Positions 1 to 8,870 of a stretch of 64,000 nt of DNA are shown here, piece by piece. The DNA is from Paenibacillus xylanexedens. GTDB lineage: Bacteria > Bacillota > Bacilli > Paenibacillales > Paenibacillaceae. The first letter of the stretch is position 1, and each line of letters starts with the position of its first letter. The stretch is from positions 62,001-126,000 of the forward strand of contig NZ_JAGIKV010000004.1 of assembly GCF_017874615.1 (NCBI RefSeq). Reading direction: 5' to 3'. The translations under genes were made by a program, and so were the position numbers. A model generated the notes under the pieces. It was not told where the DNA came from and searched no databases. It worked only from the letters and a program-made list of their open reading frames with translations.

Positions 1-153
1 TCAATGGCGTCATTGCCCCATAATACTCTACCTGAATTCGGTCCAGAAGAGCTGGAGTTGCGCGGCCTGCACGCAAAGTAGCCAGGTCACGACGCAATGC
101 TTGAATTGCTTTTTCCATACGCTCTTCGGCATGTTGTTTAACCGCTTGTGGCA

Positions 154-154
<1 letters not shown>
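1..154 (-). CDS. frr: Ribosome recycling factor, N-terminal fragment (cut by window edge)
   Basis: Ribosome recycling factor works with EF-G to split ribosomes after termination. Only about the first 51 codons are present; the gene runs off the left edge. The visible start reads [18 protein letters not shown] and continues with the typical RRF helix containing [15 protein letters not shown]. The ATG at 154-152 overlaps the pyrH stop codon (TAATG on the minus strand), so translation is probably coupled to pyrH. The order rpsB-tsf-pyrH-frr is the standard bacterial arrangement and supports the call. Confidence 0.95.
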
Positions 155-882
<728 letters not shown>

Positions 883-956
883 TTATTCACCCTCCACTTT
901 GAATCGAACACGCTTGGTGTTCAACCAACAAAACTTCTCGCGCATGGCCTCCTGCT

Positions 957-993
957 TAAAAAGAAAGGAACACAGTTGTGTTCCGCTCTTTTA
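957..993 (-). terminator. Rho-independent terminator between tsf and pyrH
   Basis: On the minus strand a stem of GGAACACA paired with TGTGTTCC (plus-strand positions 967-984) is followed by TTTCTTTTTT. The stem can be extended by A/T pairs. It sits after tsf and before pyrH, so it would end the rpsB-tsf message or partly attenuate read-through into pyrH-frr. Confidence 0.75.
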
Positions 994-1005
994 GGAAAAA
1001 CGTTT

Positions 1006-1102
1006 AACCGGTAAGGCCACTGTTTTCCTGAGATATAAGGGAGTCTACGCTTCGAAGTTTTATCATTCTTATATCTTCGAAAATCAATTCTGCTCGCCGG
1101 TT
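1006..1102 (-). promoter_or_regulatory. Structured tsf-pyrH intergenic RNA with mutually exclusive stems
   Basis: Three inverted repeats are nested here: AACCGG at 1006-1011 with CCGGTT at 1097-1102; AGATATAAG at 1031-1039 with CTTATATCT at 1069-1077; and TTCGAAG at 1051-1057 with CTTCGAA at 1075-1081. The second and third share bases 1075-1077, so both stems cannot form fully at once. They lie just upstream, in transcription order, of the terminator at 957-993. This resembles an attenuation-type leader for pyrH-frr, but function is an inference only. Confidence 0.35.
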
Positions 1103-1115
1103 TATAGAAACCGTC

Positions 1116-1766
1116 TTATTTGTTTACTTGGGACATTACTTCTTCTACGAAGTTGTCTACTTTTTTCTCAAGACCTTCACCCAGTTCATAACGAACGAAA
1201 CGACGGATGGAGATGTTTTCACCAATTTGGCTGATTTTTTCGTTCAGCAATTGGGAGATCGTTTTGTCTGGATCTTTAACGAAAGTTTGTTCCATAAGGC
1301 AGTACTCTTCGTAGTATTTACCGATACGGCCTTCAACCATTTTTTCAATGATTTTCTCTGGTTTGCCTTCGTTAAGAGCTTGAGCTTTCAGGATTTCTTT
1401 TTCTTTTTCCAGCTCATCTGTAGGAACTTCTTCGCGTTTAACGAATTTAGGATTAGCTGCAGCGATTTGCATAGCTACATCTTTAACGAAATCCTTAAAT
1501 TGATCCGTTTTACCAACGAAGTCAGTTTCACAGTTAACTTCAACCAAGACACCAATGCGTCCACCAGCGTGGATGTAAGATTCTACAACGCCTTCAGTTG
1601 CTGCACGGCCTGCTTTGCTTGCTGCTGCAGAAAGACCTTTCTCACGCAACAATTCAGCCGCTTTTGTTACATCACCGTTTGCTTCTTCCAGTGCTTTTTT
1701 GCAATCGAGCATACCAGCGCCCGTTCTTTCGCGAAGTTCTTTTACTGCACTCGCATTAACTGCCAT
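1116..1766 (-). CDS. tsf: Translation elongation factor Ts
   Basis: Guanine nucleotide exchange factor that recycles EF-Tu-GDP to EF-Tu-GTP. The 216-residue product starts [26 protein letters not shown], beginning with the N-terminal UBA-like domain and its conserved [13 protein letters not shown] motif. A later [19 protein letters not shown] segment is the core EF-Tu-contact region. Length matches the short Bacillales form. ATG start with a GGAGG site. It follows rpsB by about 115 bases, as in most bacteria, and is followed by a terminator. Confidence 0.98.
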   Translation of the reverse strand: MAVNASAVKELRERTGAGMLDCKKALEEANGDVTKAAELLREKGLSAAASKAGRAATEGVVESYIHAGGRIGVLVEVNCETDFVGKTDQFKDFVKDVAMQIAAANPKFVKREEVPTDELEKEKEILKAQALNEGKPEKIIEKMVEGRIGKYYEEYCLMEQTFVKDPDKTISQLLNEKISQIGENISIRRFVRYELGEGLEKKVDNFVEEVMSQVNK

Positions 1767-1806
1767 TATAAATTCCCTCCAACATTAAGTATTGTACGTA
1801 CACTCT

Positions 1807-1845
1807 AAAAAAAGGGCAGTGAGAGGTTATCCACCTGCCAACCAC
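1807..1845 (-). terminator. Possible terminator/attenuator between rpsB and tsf
   Basis: On the minus strand GGCAG pairs with CTGCC across a short loop that itself holds AGGT/ACCT, and the stem is followed by CTTTTTTT. This could attenuate tsf relative to rpsB. The stem is short and partly imperfect, so this is only a moderate call. Confidence 0.4.
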
Positions 1846-1881
1846 CCTTTTAATTTAGTTTATAACATATGTTCGAATCTA

Positions 1882-2580
1882 TTAAGCGGAAGTTTCTTCG
1901 CCTTGGTTAGCTTCGATTACAGCATCAGCCATTTTACCTGTCAGCAATTTAACAGCGCGGATCGCGTCGTCATTACCTGGGATAACATAATCGATCTCAT
2001 CCGGATCGCAGTTAGTATCAACGATACCTACAATTGGGATACCCAATTTGCGAGCTTCTGCAACAGCGATACGCTCTTTGCGTGGATCGATGATGAACAG
2101 GGCGCTTGGCAGGCCTTTCATATTTTTAATACCGCCCAAGAATTTCTCCAGACGATCTTTTTCTTTGCGAAGCAAGATTACTTCTTTTTTAGGCAATACA
2201 GCGAATGTACCGTCTTCTTCCCATGCTTCCAACTGTTTCAAACGATCAATACGTTTTTGAATAGTTTGGAAGTTAGTCAGGGTACCGCCGAGCCAGCGTT
2301 GGTTAATGTAGAATTGACCAGCACGTTCAGCTTCTTCTTTAACAGAATCTTGAGCTTGTTTCTTAGTGCCCACGAAAAGAATTTTACCATTCTCTCCTGC
2401 GATTCCTTTAACGAAATTGTAAGCCTCTTCGACTTTTTTCACCGTTTTTTGCAAATCGATGATGTAAATTCCGTTTCTTTCAGTGAAGATATAACGATCC
2501 ATTTTTGGGTTCCAACGACGAGTTTGGTGACCGAAGTGTACCCCAGCTTCGAGAAGCTGCTTCATGGAGATTACTGCCAT
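1882..2580 (-). CDS. rpsB: 30S ribosomal protein S2
   Basis: Ribosomal protein S2 joins the small subunit late and contacts S1 and the region around the mRNA exit. The 232-residue protein begins [19 protein letters not shown], the family signature, with GTKKQAQD and the [15 protein letters not shown] region further on. A longer reading frame extends upstream to 2697, but only the ATG at 2580 has a strong site (AGGAGGTGTG). It lies directly downstream of the flagellar operon terminator, has its own promoter, and begins the rpsB-tsf-pyrH-frr cluster. Confidence 0.98.
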   Translation of the reverse strand: MAVISMKQLLEAGVHFGHQTRRWNPKMDRYIFTERNGIYIIDLQKTVKKVEEAYNFVKGIAGENGKILFVGTKKQAQDSVKEEAERAGQFYINQRWLGGTLTNFQTIQKRIDRLKQLEAWEEDGTFAVLPKKEVILLRKEKDRLEKFLGGIKNMKGLPSALFIIDPRKERIAVAEARKLGIPIVGIVDTNCDPDEIDYVIPGNDDAIRAVKLLTGKMADAVIEANQGEETSA

Positions 2581-2705
2581 CTTCACACACCTCCTAATAT
2601 GGTTTTTATTGTGTCCTCCGCCGGCATCATTTTTCGCCAAGACTCTCCATAAGGAAAGCACCCTCAACAAAATTAGCACATGCGTGTGTTTTAACACCGT
2701 TATCT
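2581..2705 (-). promoter_or_regulatory. Untranslated leader of rpsB (possible autoregulatory region)
   Basis: About 120 transcribed bases precede rpsB. They include short inverted repeats such as GTGTTAAAACAC near the 5' end and a GC-rich GCCGGCGGAGG segment. Many Bacillota rpsB leaders bind S2 and repress translation; whether this one does is inference. Confidence 0.35.
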
Positions 2706-2734
2706 AATATAGCATAACTGACTGTCCGATGCAA
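2706..2734 (-). promoter_or_regulatory. SigA-type promoter for rpsB
   Basis: Minus-strand TTGCAT (2729-2734) and TATATT (2706-2711) are separated by exactly 17 bases. Transcription would start near 2699, about 120 bases ahead of the rpsB start codon. Confidence 0.6.
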
Positions 2735-2851
2735 CAGTCTTTGAAGCTAAAATCTACTTTTCGTTTTTGCTAGTATCGAATCATTTTAAACTTGATATGT
2801 AACTCAGGCGCTAATTATTATCAAGCTTTGAAAATGTACCGTTTAATACGC

Positions 2852-2888
2852 AAAAACCGTCCAGTCCGAGCATGCTCAGTTTGACGGT
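2852..2888 (-). terminator. Terminator at the end of the flagellar/chemotaxis operon
   Basis: On the minus strand ACCGTC pairs with GACGGT, enclosing a second stem GAGC-ATGC-TC-type palindrome, and is followed by TTTTTG. The stem overlaps the last codons of the YceG-like gene. It marks the 3' end of the long operon that starts at flgB. Confidence 0.75.
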
Positions 2889-3502
2889 TCTTTCGTGATT
2901 TTTGCGATAATGGATTTGAAACTTTCGCCTTTTTCAAGCGCATAGGTACCCACTTGGATTTTGGTATTGATTCGCTCAGCCTTGCCAGCCTTTATGAATG
3001 CTTGAGCATCATCTACGATTCCCGCGGTTTTTAGGTTTGCTGCAACGATCGCCAGACTATTGCCTGAACGTACTTTGAATGATACTGTTGCACCTTTCGG
3101 ATTGCTCGGCGTTACAGGTTCTGTTGTTTTCGGCTCAGTTATCTCTTTCTGCCCTTCAACTTCACTTGTAGAAGGCTCTTGTGGCTTCTCAGGCTCTGCA
3201 GGTGTTTCCGTAGAGGTTACTGATTCAGGCGGTGTTGCTGTTTCCCCTTGCAACTCACTGCTTTCCTGCTTTTTCTTTGCTACCCACTCTGCTTCTGTGT
3301 ATAATTCCTCTTCTGAACCTACCAACTTCATATCCAAGCTTTTTGCGACTGTTTCCAGCTGTTCTTTCGTCATATTGGCGGTCTGCTCAGGGTCAAGGTT
3401 ACTATCAGATAATGCATTTTGTCCTACTGTGGCCAGTTGAAGCAAAACTGCACCAATAATCATACCACTCCCCAGACCAATCCATAAGGATCGCTTGTCC
3501 AT
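2876..3502 (-). CDS. Membrane-anchored protein with YceG/MltG-type LysM-like C-terminal domain
   Basis: The 208-residue product has one N-terminal membrane segment (about residues 6-26), a Glu/Pro/Thr/Ser-rich spacer (about 80-130) and a C-terminal domain of about 75 residues. That domain, with VRSGNSLAIVAANLKTAGIVDDAQAF, resembles the N-terminal LysM-like part of MltG/YceG lytic transglycosylases. The large catalytic domain of MltG is missing, so no enzymatic role is claimed. It is probably a cell-wall-facing protein. It starts three bases after the DUF6115-like gene and is the last gene of the flagellar operon. Confidence 0.7.
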   Translation of the reverse strand: MDKRSLWIGLGSGMIIGAVLLQLATVGQNALSDSNLDPEQTANMTKEQLETVAKSLDMKLVGSEEELYTEAEWVAKKKQESSELQGETATPPESVTSTETPAEPEKPQEPSTSEVEGQKEITEPKTTEPVTPSNPKGATVSFKVRSGNSLAIVAANLKTAGIVDDAQAFIKAGKAERINTKIQVGTYALEKGESFKSIIAKITKEPSN

Positions 3503-3505
3503 GAC

Positions 3506-4090
3506 TTAGCTTTCCTCCCGTTCTGCCAGTTGCAGTATTAACTGTACCTCACCACGCTGAATGCCTGTCTGCTTGGATATGGCATCCATCGACTTACCTT
3601 CAGCATGTAGATTAAAGAGTTCTGCATATCGATCTTTAATCGATTCACGCCCAGGCAAAGATTCGACTTCACTGGTCTGTAGGTCTGCTTCTAACGCCTG
3701 CTGGGCCGCCTCTGCTTGTACACTTTTCACGAGCGCTTGTGCTTGCAAACCTTCGGAAGATTGTACGGATACATCACCGGAATGTGGAACAGGTGATGCG
3801 ACAGGTTCGTTCTTTTTGCTCTGTTCCAGCTGATCCAACCGCTGCTGTAATTCCTGAAGTTGCAATTGCATACGTTGATCTGCTGCTGTCGCTTCTCCCT
3901 TCATTTCAGCCACACGTTGAATAAGAGCATCATTATCATTTTCGATCTCGGTCATGTAGTGTTCAAGCGTAGATTCCATCTCCTGCACCAGTTGATGCCC
4001 GGGCTCTTGCGCCTTGTTTTTACGAGGCATAATATAAGCGTAGGCAATGGCGCAGGCCCCTAATATGACAATAATGATCCATGGTGACAA
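3506..4090 (-). CDS. DUF6115/SwrB-like single-pass membrane protein
   Basis: A 194-residue protein with an N-terminal membrane segment (residues 3-20), a long coiled coil (about 35-95), a variable linker, and a C-terminal helix-turn-helix-like motif (YAELFNLHAEGKSMDAISKQ, then TGIQRGEVQLILQLA). The layout and the position after sigD match B. subtilis SwrB, which activates the flagellar type III export apparatus. Sequence identity to SwrB was not tested, so the functional link is inference from position and architecture. The C-terminal motif is a common feature of DUF6115 proteins. Confidence 0.6.
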   Translation of the reverse strand: MSPWIIIVILGACAIAYAYIMPRKNKAQEPGHQLVQEMESTLEHYMTEIENDNDALIQRVAEMKGEATAADQRMQLQLQELQQRLDQLEQSKKNEPVASPVPHSGDVSVQSSEGLQAQALVKSVQAEAAQQALEADLQTSEVESLPGRESIKDRYAELFNLHAEGKSMDAISKQTGIQRGEVQLILQLAEREES

Positions 4091-4155
4091 ATTGGGTTCT
4101 CTCCTTCTGATTCAACCATCGGTGCGCAAGACTGCATATCCATAACAACCATCTA

Positions 4156-4470
4156 TTATAAAGACAGATCTATGTGTTTTCCTTTGTACGGGTGCTCTGC
4201 AGGTTTGACAGTTTCTTGAGCCTGAGCAGTCTCCTGTCCATCGGAACCACTCTGCTGATTCCCATCATGGGTATGACCATCACGCACCGAAGTCTGTGAA
4301 GTTTCGTCCATTGCTTCACTTCGTTGCCTTGCTTCATTTGCTTCTTTCGACGTTTGCTCTGCCAAAAGATTCTGATCCGTAATCGGTCGCTGCTGGGCTT
4401 CACTTTGATAACGTCCCGCTTCGCTTGTTCGTGGTACCGCAATCTGCAACTCCACTGCTTTGAAACTCAT
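4156..4470 (-). CDS. Small conserved-looking flagellar-operon protein, unknown function
   Basis: The product has 104 residues: a short ordered start MSFKAVELQIAVPRTSEAG followed by a Gln/Glu/Ser/Asp-rich tail likely to be disordered, and a charged end GKHIDLSL. No membrane segment, signal peptide or known motif is seen. It lies between the FapA-like gene and the DUF6115-like gene, with gaps of 52 and 65 bases. The N-terminal block looks like the conserved part. Function is not known to me; a role in the flagellar programme is suggested only by location. Confidence 0.6.
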   Translation of the reverse strand: MSFKAVELQIAVPRTSEAGRYQSEAQQRPITDQNLLAEQTSKEANEARQRSEAMDETSQTSVRDGHTHDGNQQSGSDGQETAQAQETVKPAEHPYKGKHIDLSL

Positions 4471-4522
4471 ACGCTCACCTCACGGTTTCGAATGGATTTC
4501 TTCCTGTGCCTGAATGCTGTAC

Positions 4523-5932
4523 TTAAACGTATGGAGCCATCGTAATATCGCCATCATGATAATAAAATGAAATTCGACTCACTGGATCTTTAAGAAATTT
4601 CGTGTATCTGCCGATAACTATTTTAGAGCCTCCATAAATCATCTTCAGAATATCAACACGAGCCTTACTTGTATCTTCAAGTGCCTTTTCAATTTCAAAG
4701 ATACGCATTTTCGTTTCTTCACTTATACGAAGAGCAGATTTCTGCGTAGCATTCAGCTTGATCCGCATCGACATCTTATCTGGACTTAGTTGTCCAGCGG
4801 CAGCTAACTGGTCTAACAATGTCAAAGCCTTCTTTGTTTTGTCCAAGGAGTCCATCTGTTCTCTGGCTTCCTTACGCAAATCATTCAGTTCGTTACGCAG
4901 CTTTGGCAGCACACCAACTTCAATGGAAGTGACCGTGGACATGCTGTTGCCCACAACACGCGCTGAGACGTTCTGACCTGCCTGAATCGAGCCACCAACG
5001 ATAAGACCTTTGGTTCCTGCACAGATGACACCATGGCCAGCACGAATATTGGAATGCATAATACTTTGAGAAACCAGCACATCTTCACCGGCATCCACGT
5101 TGCCTTCTTGAATAAAGCTACATTTAACATTATGGCCCGCTTGTACCAGTCCTTTGTTATAACCAATAATACCACCGGTAATTTCGATTGAGCCGCCTGC
5201 TTCCAGTTCAGCTCCTTCGACACCTCCGACGACACGAATGTCACCTGCTGCTTTTACTTTAAATCCTGTAAGTACATTGCCTCGTATGACAACTGTGCCT
5301 ACAAAGTCGATATTACCGTTATTGTAGTCAACATCACCATTGACTTCATAGACCGGAAACACATTCAGTTTGTTACCGTCCGTTTTGGTAACCAGCCCAT
5401 CCAGTGCAGCATACATCGCAGAACCATCCGGGTTAATCACAACGTTTTTCCCGACTTTAAATCGAACTTCTTTTCCGGGACGATAAGGAATTTCCTCACC
5501 CGTTACTGCCCTGCCTGGTATGCCCTCGCCAGGAGCAATTCGCTCCGCAATGATCTGACCACTACGAACATTGTTTAGCCGGGTCACTTCTTTGTAATCG
5601 ACAGTTCCATCTTCCGATTCCAGCGGTCGTCGTTCGTTCGTATCGTCCATCCCTACCAGGATCTTGATGAATCCATCTGTTCCCTGAATAGGAGCGATAC
5701 CTTCGGCAATCTTGTATTTATCTTTTAAATAGGTTTCAGGGTTGCTCACAAAAAGTAATAATGCCTCTCGCGATACACCTTGTTTGATGCCCTTGTTCGC
5801 CACAAATTGTTCAAGTTCATCAATCGTGCAGGCAAAGCCTTCTTCCTCTTTGGAAAATTCAAGGTAGGCTGTGCATTTGTCGTCCGATAAAACAATGTTT
5901 AAACATTGTTCCAAAGCAGTCCGCTGTGTCAC
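4523..5932 (-). CDS. FapA-type (DUF342) polymer-forming protein
   Basis: A roughly 469-residue protein of the DUF342/FapA family. The central region (about 150-340) is a right-handed beta-helix of short repeats rich in Gly-Asn-Val, such as GNVLTGFKVKAAGDIRVVGG and AGEDVLVSQSI. A C-terminal coiled coil (about 345-430) follows. A GTG at 5932 has AAAGGGGG ten bases upstream and is preferred over the in-frame GTG at 5962, which lacks a good site. DUF342 genes often sit next to sigD in Bacillota flagellar operons. FapA proteins have been linked to surface or polar assemblies; the exact role here is unknown. Confidence 0.8.
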   Translation of the reverse strand: MTQRTALEQCLNIVLSDDKCTAYLEFSKEEEGFACTIDELEQFVANKGIKQGVSREALLLFVSNPETYLKDKYKIAEGIAPIQGTDGFIKILVGMDDTNERRPLESEDGTVDYKEVTRLNNVRSGQIIAERIAPGEGIPGRAVTGEEIPYRPGKEVRFKVGKNVVINPDGSAMYAALDGLVTKTDGNKLNVFPVYEVNGDVDYNNGNIDFVGTVVIRGNVLTGFKVKAAGDIRVVGGVEGAELEAGGSIEITGGIIGYNKGLVQAGHNVKCSFIQEGNVDAGEDVLVSQSIMHSNIRAGHGVICAGTKGLIVGGSIQAGQNVSARVVGNSMSTVTSIEVGVLPKLRNELNDLRKEAREQMDSLDKTKKALTLLDQLAAAGQLSPDKMSMRIKLNATQKSALRISEETKMRIFEIEKALEDTSKARVDILKMIYGGSKIVIGRYTKFLKDPVSRISFYYHDGDITMAPYV

Positions 5933-5994
5933 TCCAGTTCTTCCCCCTTTTAGACTTTCCACTCCCCAAACTCCAATGATATTACTTCTCTCTA

Positions 5995-6783
5995 TTAATC
6001 TTTACGCATCAACAAATCTTTCTGTTTATCCAACGTGCCGCGTAATCGTAATATTGCCTTGGAATGTAACTGGGATATACGAGACGGAGAAAGAGACATA
6101 ACCTCAGCAATTTCACTAAGAGAAAGATCTTCGTAATACAAGAGTGAAACAACTGTTCTCTCTTTTACCGTCAACTTGTCAAGCCCTTGCACCAAAGCTT
6201 CCTTTAAATAAAACTCATTCACTTTATAATCCGGATTTTTGGCTTTCTCATCCACCATCAGAGACAGACGAGTCTCAGACTCTTCCTCACGAATTGGGTC
6301 CTCCAGCGAGCAAAGTGACATGACTGCCACTTCCTGAAGCATATGTTGAAAATCTTTAGTGGATACGTCCAAGTACTCGCTCATTTCCTCATCACTAACA
6401 GACCTGAGATAACTTTGTTCCAGCTGTTGGTAGGCGTCTTCAATTCGCTTGGCCTTCTCCCGCACAGAACGCGGAACCCAATCACCTTGACGCAGTCCGT
6501 CAAGAATGGCTCCGCGGACCCTCCATGATGCATAAGTTTCAAATTGCAGACCACGTTCATAGTCGAACTTCTCCAATGCATCAATCAACCCCATAACGCC
6601 ATTGCTCTCCAAGTCATCCTTGGGAACATTTTTGGGTAAACCAACAGCCAGTCGACCGGATACATAATTTACAATATGAAGATACTTTTCAATCAAAGTT
6701 TTCTTGGCTTCAAGATCTCCATGTTCTTTCCACTTTTCCCACAGATCAGAATGGTTCAAATGTGAAGCTTTACGCTCGTTCAA
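5995..6783 (-). CDS. sigD: RNA polymerase sigma factor for flagellar late genes (SigD/FliA)
   Basis: Sigma-28-type factor directing late flagellar, autolysin and chemoreceptor genes. At 262 residues it has region 2 (FDYERGLQFETYASWRVRGA with the DGLRQGDWVPRSVR segment) and a C-terminal region 4 helix-turn-helix (LSLSEIAEVMSLSPSRISQL). The start is TTG with AAGGAGG ten bases upstream. It follows a small membrane-protein gene and cheD, matching the cheD-sigD order of B. subtilis. Distance from the flgB end of the operon means its expression depends on full-length transcription. No anti-sigma gene flgM is in the window. Confidence 0.96.
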   Translation of the reverse strand: MNERKASHLNHSDLWEKWKEHGDLEAKKTLIEKYLHIVNYVSGRLAVGLPKNVPKDDLESNGVMGLIDALEKFDYERGLQFETYASWRVRGAILDGLRQGDWVPRSVREKAKRIEDAYQQLEQSYLRSVSDEEMSEYLDVSTKDFQHMLQEVAVMSLCSLEDPIREEESETRLSLMVDEKAKNPDYKVNEFYLKEALVQGLDKLTVKERTVVSLLYYEDLSLSEIAEVMSLSPSRISQLHSKAILRLRGTLDKQKDLLMRKD

Positions 6784-6798
6784 TTGCTTTCACCCTCC

Positions 6799-7242
6799 TT
6801 ATTTGTCTGTCAGGTGACGAACGGCCTGCGCCAATTCCTCCGGATCCTTGGTCCGGACAAGTTTAGGCGGATCCAAAGGGGCGAATCCCGTTGGAGCTTT
6901 CGTCTCAGATGGCGGAAGATCGTCCCCAGATGAAGCGTTCTGTCCACTCTTGAGCAAATTATTCAGCTCTTGTCCATCGTCTTCGATTTTAATGTCCACC
7001 TGTGAACCTCTTTGATCTTGAGCACTTGGTGAATCATAACCATACCCATTTCCCTCGATCTGAGGGTTCAGCAGCAATCCCAATCCCCAGCGTAAACCAT
7101 ATGCAAGGACAAACCAGGCTACGAATCCGATCAATCCGCGAATTAAACTGGTCATCAGCACATTGCTGCTGTATGCTACAAAAAAAGTAAGAATAAATCC
7201 AACGATGCCTGCTCCAAGATTAATGCGGTAGTTTCCTATCAT
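6799..7242 (-). CDS. Small membrane protein in the flagellar operon, unknown function
   Basis: A 147-residue protein with two hydrophobic segments (about residues 9-30 and 33-57), then a long polar tail (60-147) that ends VRTKDPEELAQAVRHLTDK. The tail is acidic and low complexity and probably cytoplasmic. The gene lies four bases after cheD and 15 bases before sigD, so it is translationally embedded in the operon. B. subtilis has no gene at this position. I do not recognise the family; the conserved-looking C-terminal end could be an interaction peptide. Confidence 0.65.
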   Translation of the reverse strand: MIGNYRINLGAGIVGFILTFFVAYSSNVLMTSLIRGLIGFVAWFVLAYGLRWGLGLLLNPQIEGNGYGYDSPSAQDQRGSQVDIKIEDDGQELNNLLKSGQNASSGDDLPPSETKAPTGFAPLDPPKLVRTKDPEELAQAVRHLTDK

Positions 7243-7246
7243 AGTC

Positions 7247-7744
7247 TTATAGTTCCTTTACACCCATTTGTACGCTTCGAATAGTCAAAAGTCCAGTTTC
7301 ACAATCCATCTCAATCGTTCGTCCATAATTCCCACCCGTATCTTCTGCTAGAAGAGGGATATTGAGTTTTTGAAGCCACTCTCGACAAGAATCTGCATTC
7401 CTTGGTCCAATGCGCATTGTATCTCCAGCGCCAGCAAAGGCAAACATCTGAGAGCCTCCGGCCATTTTAGACACAATACGTGAGTGAGAAGCGCCCAGTT
7501 TTATCATCTTTTCCAAAAGCTCAGGCAACGCCGTATCCGCATATTTCGCAGTGTTCAGTTTCCCTTCACGGGCGATCTCTGAAGTAGGAAGCATGACATG
7601 CGCCATTCCAGCCAGCTTCAAATGTGGATCATACATTGTTAATCCCACACACGAACCCAAGCCAGTCGTCCGGATTACACCAGGAAGATGAGCGATGTTT
7701 AAATCCGCCATACCGACTTTAACGACGCTTTTGTCCTCAATCAT
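7247..7744 (-). CDS. cheD: Chemoreceptor glutamine deamidase CheD
   Basis: Deamidates specific glutamines on chemoreceptors and binds CheC, stimulating its CheY-P phosphatase activity. The 165-residue protein has the catalytic pair Cys32 (TTGLGSCVGLTMYD) and His49 (LAGMAHVMLP), with a threonine near 26-27 as in the family. It overlaps the end of cheC by eight bases, so the two partners are probably translated together. The ATG start at 7744 is inside cheC. Confidence 0.95.
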   Translation of the reverse strand: MIEDKSVVKVGMADLNIAHLPGVIRTTGLGSCVGLTMYDPHLKLAGMAHVMLPTSEIAREGKLNTAKYADTALPELLEKMIKLGASHSRIVSKMAGGSQMFAFAGAGDTMRIGPRNADSCREWLQKLNIPLLAEDTGGNYGRTIEMDCETGLLTIRSVQMGVKEL

Positions 7745-8363
7745 GGCTCAGTGGCACCCCTAGCGATTCAAATATCTTTGCAAAGGATGATGGATCTGGA
7801 ATGAGGAAAAACTGACCCTCAACTTGATCTTCACCTTCGAAGAAAGATGTGTCAATCAACAATGCAGCGTCCCCCATCTCGCCAAATTGCAGCAAGCCAT
7901 AACTTAGAATGGCACCTGCCATGTCGATGGCAAGTCCAGGAACAGTTGGATACATAGACAACTTCGTGAAATCTGCCAAAGAAGAAAGATAGGATCCAGC
8001 CAAAATATTTCCAATCTCGGAAAGCGCTGATTGTTCCATATCGGTAAAAGCGAGTCCTTCTTTCAGATCAAACCCGGCAAGTCTATTCAACAACATTTTA
8101 GCAGCCTCTGGTGTCATCATAAAGAAAAGATTTCCCGGTGCTTCACCTTCTACACGAAGAAACACGGTAACCACGATGCGTTCATCTCCGCCCACTTTTT
8201 CGGCAACTTCTTCAAAAGGGAGCATTTGTACTGTAGGTACACCCATATCAATCGGTCTGTTGAGGAGTTGAGACAACGCCGTTGCGGCGTTGCCTGCTCC
8301 AATGTTACCGACCTCTTTGAGCACATCCATCTGGAATACCTCAAATCGGTTGAACATCTCCAC
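7737..8363 (-). CDS. cheC: CheY-P phosphatase CheC
   Basis: Dephosphorylates CheY-P for adaptation and is controlled by CheD. Both phosphatase motifs are present: E17/N20 in MDVLKEVGNIGAG and E116/N119 in EQSALSEIGNILAG. A GTG at 8363 has GAGG nine bases upstream, giving 208 residues, close to the B. subtilis CheC length. An upstream frame extends to 8396 but lacks a site. The start lies four bases beyond the cheW stop. The presence of cheC, cheD and fliY marks a Bacillus-type adaptation system. Confidence 0.93.
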   Translation of the reverse strand: MEMFNRFEVFQMDVLKEVGNIGAGNAATALSQLLNRPIDMGVPTVQMLPFEEVAEKVGGDERIVVTVFLRVEGEAPGNLFFMMTPEAAKMLLNRLAGFDLKEGLAFTDMEQSALSEIGNILAGSYLSSLADFTKLSMYPTVPGLAIDMAGAILSYGLLQFGEMGDAALLIDTSFFEGEDQVEGQFFLIPDPSSFAKIFESLGVPLSHD

Positions 8364-8367
8364 GGTA

Positions 8368-8829
8368 CTAGCCCTCAACACTTTCCAGCTGTACAATCTC
8401 GCTTTTATTTAATACTTCGTTTAGGTTGAGCATAATCAACAAGCGTGAATCCTCCAATTTAGCAACACCTCGCAGGTATCTCGCTTTGACGCCACCAACC
8501 ACTTCTGGCGGGCTATCAATCGCACTACTTTTGATATCAATAACATCATTAGCAGAATCTACGATAAAGCCAACTTGCATGTCGTCTACACCTACGATAA
8601 CAATACGAGTCTGATCCGTGTATTCCGTTTCCGGAAGGGAGAAACGACCGCGTAGATCAATGACCGGAATGACAACACCGCGTAGATTAATAACTCCTTT
8701 TACAAAGGAAAGTGTCTTGGGAACACGGGTAATTGGCATCATGCGCTCAATCGTCTGAACCTTGTCTACCTCAATACCATACTCTTCGGAACCCAATTTA
8801 AAGACGATGACTTTCAACTCTTCTTCCAT
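8368..8829 (-). CDS. cheW: Chemotaxis coupling protein CheW
   Basis: Adapter joining chemoreceptors to the CheA kinase. The 153-residue single SH3-like CheW domain shows the usual landmarks: VIVFKLGSEEYGIEVDKVQ at the N-terminus, ITRVPKTLSFVKGVINLRG and VIPVIDLRGRF in the centre. ATG start with GGGAGG. It follows cheA and precedes cheC, as in B. subtilis. Confidence 0.97.
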   Translation of the reverse strand: MEEELKVIVFKLGSEEYGIEVDKVQTIERMMPITRVPKTLSFVKGVINLRGVVIPVIDLRGRFSLPETEYTDQTRIVIVGVDDMQVGFIVDSANDVIDIKSSAIDSPPEVVGGVKARYLRGVAKLEDSRLLIMLNLNEVLNKSEIVQLESVEG

Positions 8830-8870
8830 GTAAAAAACCTCCCTATTAAATGTAAGACTTAGCTCTATGC

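Noticed and set aside
1128..2652. Long plus-strand reading frames (about 226 and 286 codons) opposite tsf and rpsB
   Set aside because: They are mirror frames of highly conserved translation genes, with Phe/Cys-rich products, no ribosome sites and no recognisable domain.
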